Shown in pieces: positions 21,632-23,157 of a DNA stretch of 23,157 nt; the first letter of the stretch is position 1; every line of letters starts with the position of its first letter. This stretch comes from Bacteroidales bacterium. GTDB lineage: Bacteria > Bacteroidota > Bacteroidia > Bacteroidales > UBA1715. The stretch is from the NCBI GenBank assembly GCA_031262005.1, contig JAISIO010000183.1, positions 1 through 23,157 of the forward strand, written 5' to 3'. The notes beneath the pieces are model-generated. The model searched no databases and was not told the DNA's origin. It was given only the letters and a program-made list of their open reading frames with translations. A program made the translations under genes and the position numbers.

Positions 21632-21669
21632 AAGGCAACGTTAGTGTTTTTCGATTTCCAAGTTGCCTT
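21632..21669. repeat. 8-bp inverted repeat upstream of the flavin reductase gene
   Basis: AAGGCAAC (21632-21639) and GTTGCCTT (21662-21669) are perfect inverted copies 22 bp apart, centred about 76 bp upstream of the flavin reductase ATG. The arrangement suits a dimeric regulator or a hairpin. There is no following T run that would make it a terminator. The rest of 21575-21730 holds no gene, and I see no clean promoter match there. Confidence 0.5.
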
Positions 21670-21730
21670 ACGTTTTGTGCGCTGATTACTTTTCCACCTT
21701 GTTGTATGGTACACCCCAAGCCCAAACATA

Positions 21731-21760
21731 AAAAAACCGACTTTCGCAAGCCGGTTTTTT
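21731..21760 (-). terminator. Intrinsic terminator after mdh
   Basis: AAAAAACCG (21731-21739) pairs with CGGTTTTTT (21752-21760); inside, one mismatch and three more pairs lead to a 4-nt loop. It lies 19 nt beyond the mdh stop. Both strands end in a T run, so it could act in both directions. Confidence 0.88.
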
Positions 21761-21779
21761 TAATTAATTATGCAAAGAA

Positions 21780-22718
21780 TTAAATGATATTTAAGTCTTT
21801 AAGCACAGAATTCATAGTGCGTACCGCATTGGCACTTTTGTTAAATTCAGCTTGTTCTTCAGCGTTTAATTTGTAATCAACGATTTTTTCAGCACCGTCT
21901 TTACCAATTACTACAGGTACGCCTATGCAAATATCGTTTTGACCATATTCGCCTTCAAGCAACACGCAACATGGGAATATTTTCTTTTGGTCGCGAACAA
22001 TAGCTTCAACCAATGCAGCACCTGCAGCTCCCGGAGCAATCCATGCCGAAGTACCTAATAATTTTGTACAAGTAGCTCCTCCCACCATAGTATCGGCAGC
22101 AACTTTTTTCAATGTTTCGGCATCAAGAATTTGATTTACCGGCACACCATTGTATGAAGCAAGACGAGTTAAAGGAATCATAGTAGTATCGCCGTGTCCA
22201 CCAACCACAGTTGCTTGAATGTCGGTAGCTTGCGCTTTAAGTGCATCTGCCAAATAGTAACGGAAACGAGAGCTATCAAGAATACCGCCCATACCAATCA
22301 CACGATTTTTAGGAAGACCTGTTTTTTTCAATGCCAAGTAAGTCATGGTATCCATTGGGTTTGAAATAACCACAATAATTGCATTTGGCGAATATTTTAA
22401 TATATTTTGAGCTACGCTATCTACAATACCTGCGTTTGTGCCTATCAAATCTTCACGAGTCATACCCGGTTTGCGAGGAATACCCGAAGTTACCACAACC
22501 ACATCAGAACCTGCGGTTTTTGAAAAATCCGATGTAACACCTACCACGCGAGTGTCAAATTGAAGTAATTCTGCGGTTTGCATAATGTCTAACGCTTTTC
22601 CTTCAGCAAATCCTTCTTTGATGTCTAACAATACTATTTCACTTGCCAATTCTTTTTGAGCCATAACATTTGCGCAGGTTGCTCCTACGTTTCCGGCTCC
22701 AACTACTGTAATTTTCAT
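21780..22718 (-). CDS. mdh: Malate dehydrogenase (NAD+), LDH-like type
   Basis: Mdh interconverts malate and oxaloacetate in the citric acid cycle or its reductive branch. The 312-aa product is of the LDH-like type. GAGNVG at 7-12 and D32 bind NAD. The mobile loop has R82 and R88 (IPRKPGMTRED). Other catalytic residues are N120 in ISNPMD, D148 and R151 in GILDSSRF, and the proton-relay H175 in VGGHGD. Arg82 at the discrimination position, where LDHs have Gln, supports malate over lactate. It is transcribed alone, with a clear promoter and terminator. Confidence 0.97.
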   Translation of the reverse strand: MKITVVGAGNVGATCANVMAQKELASEIVLLDIKEGFAEGKALDIMQTAELLQFDTRVVGVTSDFSKTAGSDVVVVTSGIPRKPGMTREDLIGTNAGIVDSVAQNILKYSPNAIIVVISNPMDTMTYLALKKTGLPKNRVIGMGGILDSSRFRYYLADALKAQATDIQATVVGGHGDTTMIPLTRLASYNGVPVNQILDAETLKKVAADTMVGGATCTKLLGTSAWIAPGAAGAALVEAIVRDQKKIFPCCVLLEGEYGQNDICIGVPVVIGKDGAEKIVDYKLNAEEQAEFNKSANAVRTMNSVLKDLNII

Positions 22719-22764
22719 TTTTCTACTGAGTTTTAAATAATTAATGCTTTATTTTACTTGCCCA

Positions 22765-22793
22765 CAAAGATATATTTTATTTTCGTAAACAAA
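22765..22793 (-). promoter_or_regulatory. Promoter of mdh
   Basis: The minus strand has TTTG (22790-22793), 17 nt, then TATCTTTG (22765-22772), the same -7 sequence as the rpsL promoter. Start is expected near 22758-22761, a leader of about 40 nt. The spacing is short by two but both boxes match fully. Confidence 0.75.
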
Positions 22794-22815
22794 GGGTTTC
22801 TATACAAAATAATTG

Positions 22816-22846
22816 TTTGTATGAATAGATAAAAAATGTATTTTTA
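22816..22846 (+). promoter_or_regulatory. Candidate promoter of the secreted protein gene
   Basis: TTTG (22816-22819) is followed after exactly 19 nt by TATTTTTA (22839-22846), one mismatch to TAnnTTTG. It faces away from the mdh promoter, giving a divergent arrangement. The leader to the ATG at 22949 would be about 95 nt. Confidence 0.5.
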
Positions 22847-22948
22847 GCGTTTTTTATACACAAATACAATAACCAAGCAACTAATATAGGGAATGTATTG
22901 TCTCTTAATCGCTCTGTTATTCAATTATTACCATTATTCAGTTACGTT

Positions 22949-23157
22949 ATGAATGTGCGAAATTTTCTTTATGTTTTTTTTACCTGCTCCGCTCTTTCGG
23001 CTCATGCCCAAATGCCCAGCATCAGTTTTACCGAAAACAGAAATCAGTGGCAGGCAAATGTATTATACAGAGCACAATTGTACGGCGGATTCGTATATGC
23101 CGAACGCAATTGTTTGACCTATTTTTTCTACGACACACACTCGTTTCACAATCACCC
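22949..23157 (+). CDS. Secreted protein N terminus, probable type IX secretion cargo (cut by window)
   Basis: Only the first 69 codons are visible. The ATG at 22949-22951 gives a signal peptide (MNVRNFLYVFFTCSALSAHA, cut likely before QMPS). The mature part reads SISFTENRNQWQANVLYRAQ, then LYGGFVYAERNCLTYFFYD. This pattern of 'FTENxGQW..NVLY.A...GG.V..E.N..TY.FYD' resembles the N-terminal domain (I recall it as DUF7948) of large Bacteroidota surface proteins with gliding-motility-type C-terminal sorting domains. The sorting domain itself would lie outside. It is the only plus-strand gene of the window. Confidence 0.78.
   Translation, partial: MNVRNFLYVFFTCSALSAHAQMPSISFTENRNQWQANVLYRAQLYGGFVYAERNCLTYFFYDTHSFHNH

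Noticed and set aside
22893..22952. 19-codon upstream frame ending in TGA that overlaps the ATG of the secreted protein gene
   Set aside because: Such a short frame in A/T-rich leader DNA is expected by chance, with no ribosome site or conservation to support a leader peptide.
1..23157. tRNA, rRNA, CRISPR array, insertion sequence or integrase
   Set aside because: No cloverleaf, rRNA signature, regularly spaced repeat array, transposase or recombinase protein was found by reading both strands.

Overview
The window is from a low-GC member of the Bacteroidota (Bacteroidetes). Four things support this. Every clear promoter has the phylum's TTTG-N17-19-TAnnTTTG form. Most genes lack a Shine-Dalgarno sequence and have A/T-rich leaders. 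L36 and S14 are the cysteine-poor, zinc-free forms. The right edge holds the start of a secreted protein that resembles type IX secretion cargo. I cannot fix the class or genus from sequence alone.

Positions 1-16729, all on the minus strand, are one uninterrupted translation-gene cluster in which the str, S10, spc and alpha operons are fused. In transcription order it reads rpsL-rpsG-fusA-rpsJ-rplC-rplD-rplW-rplB-rpsS-rplV-rpsC-rplP-rpmC-rpsQ-rplN-rplX-rplE-rpsN-rpsH-rplF-rplR-rpsE-rpmD-rplO-secY-infA-rpmJ-rpsM-rpsK-rpsD-rpoA-rplQ(partial). That is 32 genes: 28 ribosomal proteins plus EF-G, SecY, IF-1 and RNA polymerase alpha. No gap exceeds 37 nt. tuf, map and adk, which other bacteria may carry within this block, are absent. 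Two small genes, rpmD and rpmJ, were located by direct translation. The starts of rpoA and rplW were moved from TTG to downstream ATG codons. A promoter upstream of rpsL is preceded by a 13-bp A-tract tandem repeat, and a second possible -7 box lies in the rpmJ-rpsM gap.

Positions 16905-22718, also minus strand, are single-gene or short transcription units. They are ilvC (class II ketol-acid reductoisomerase) with its terminator; a small antitoxin-like gene with its own near-perfect promoter; a patatin-like phospholipase and an AraC-family regulator in a tight two-gene operon; a flavin reductase-like FMN protein; and malate dehydrogenase with its own promoter and terminator.

The most unusual structure lies between ilvC and the AraC gene. 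The last ~48 bp of the AraC gene, including its stop codon, occur a second time 527 bp further downstream, with 46 of 48 bases identical. The small antitoxin-like gene sits between the copies. This looks like a small cassette that entered at a gene 3' end and rebuilt it, or like a segmental duplication.

Positions 22719-23157 hold divergent promoters (mdh to the left, a secreted protein to the right) and the first 69 codons of the secreted protein. I found no tRNA, rRNA, CRISPR array or transposase.
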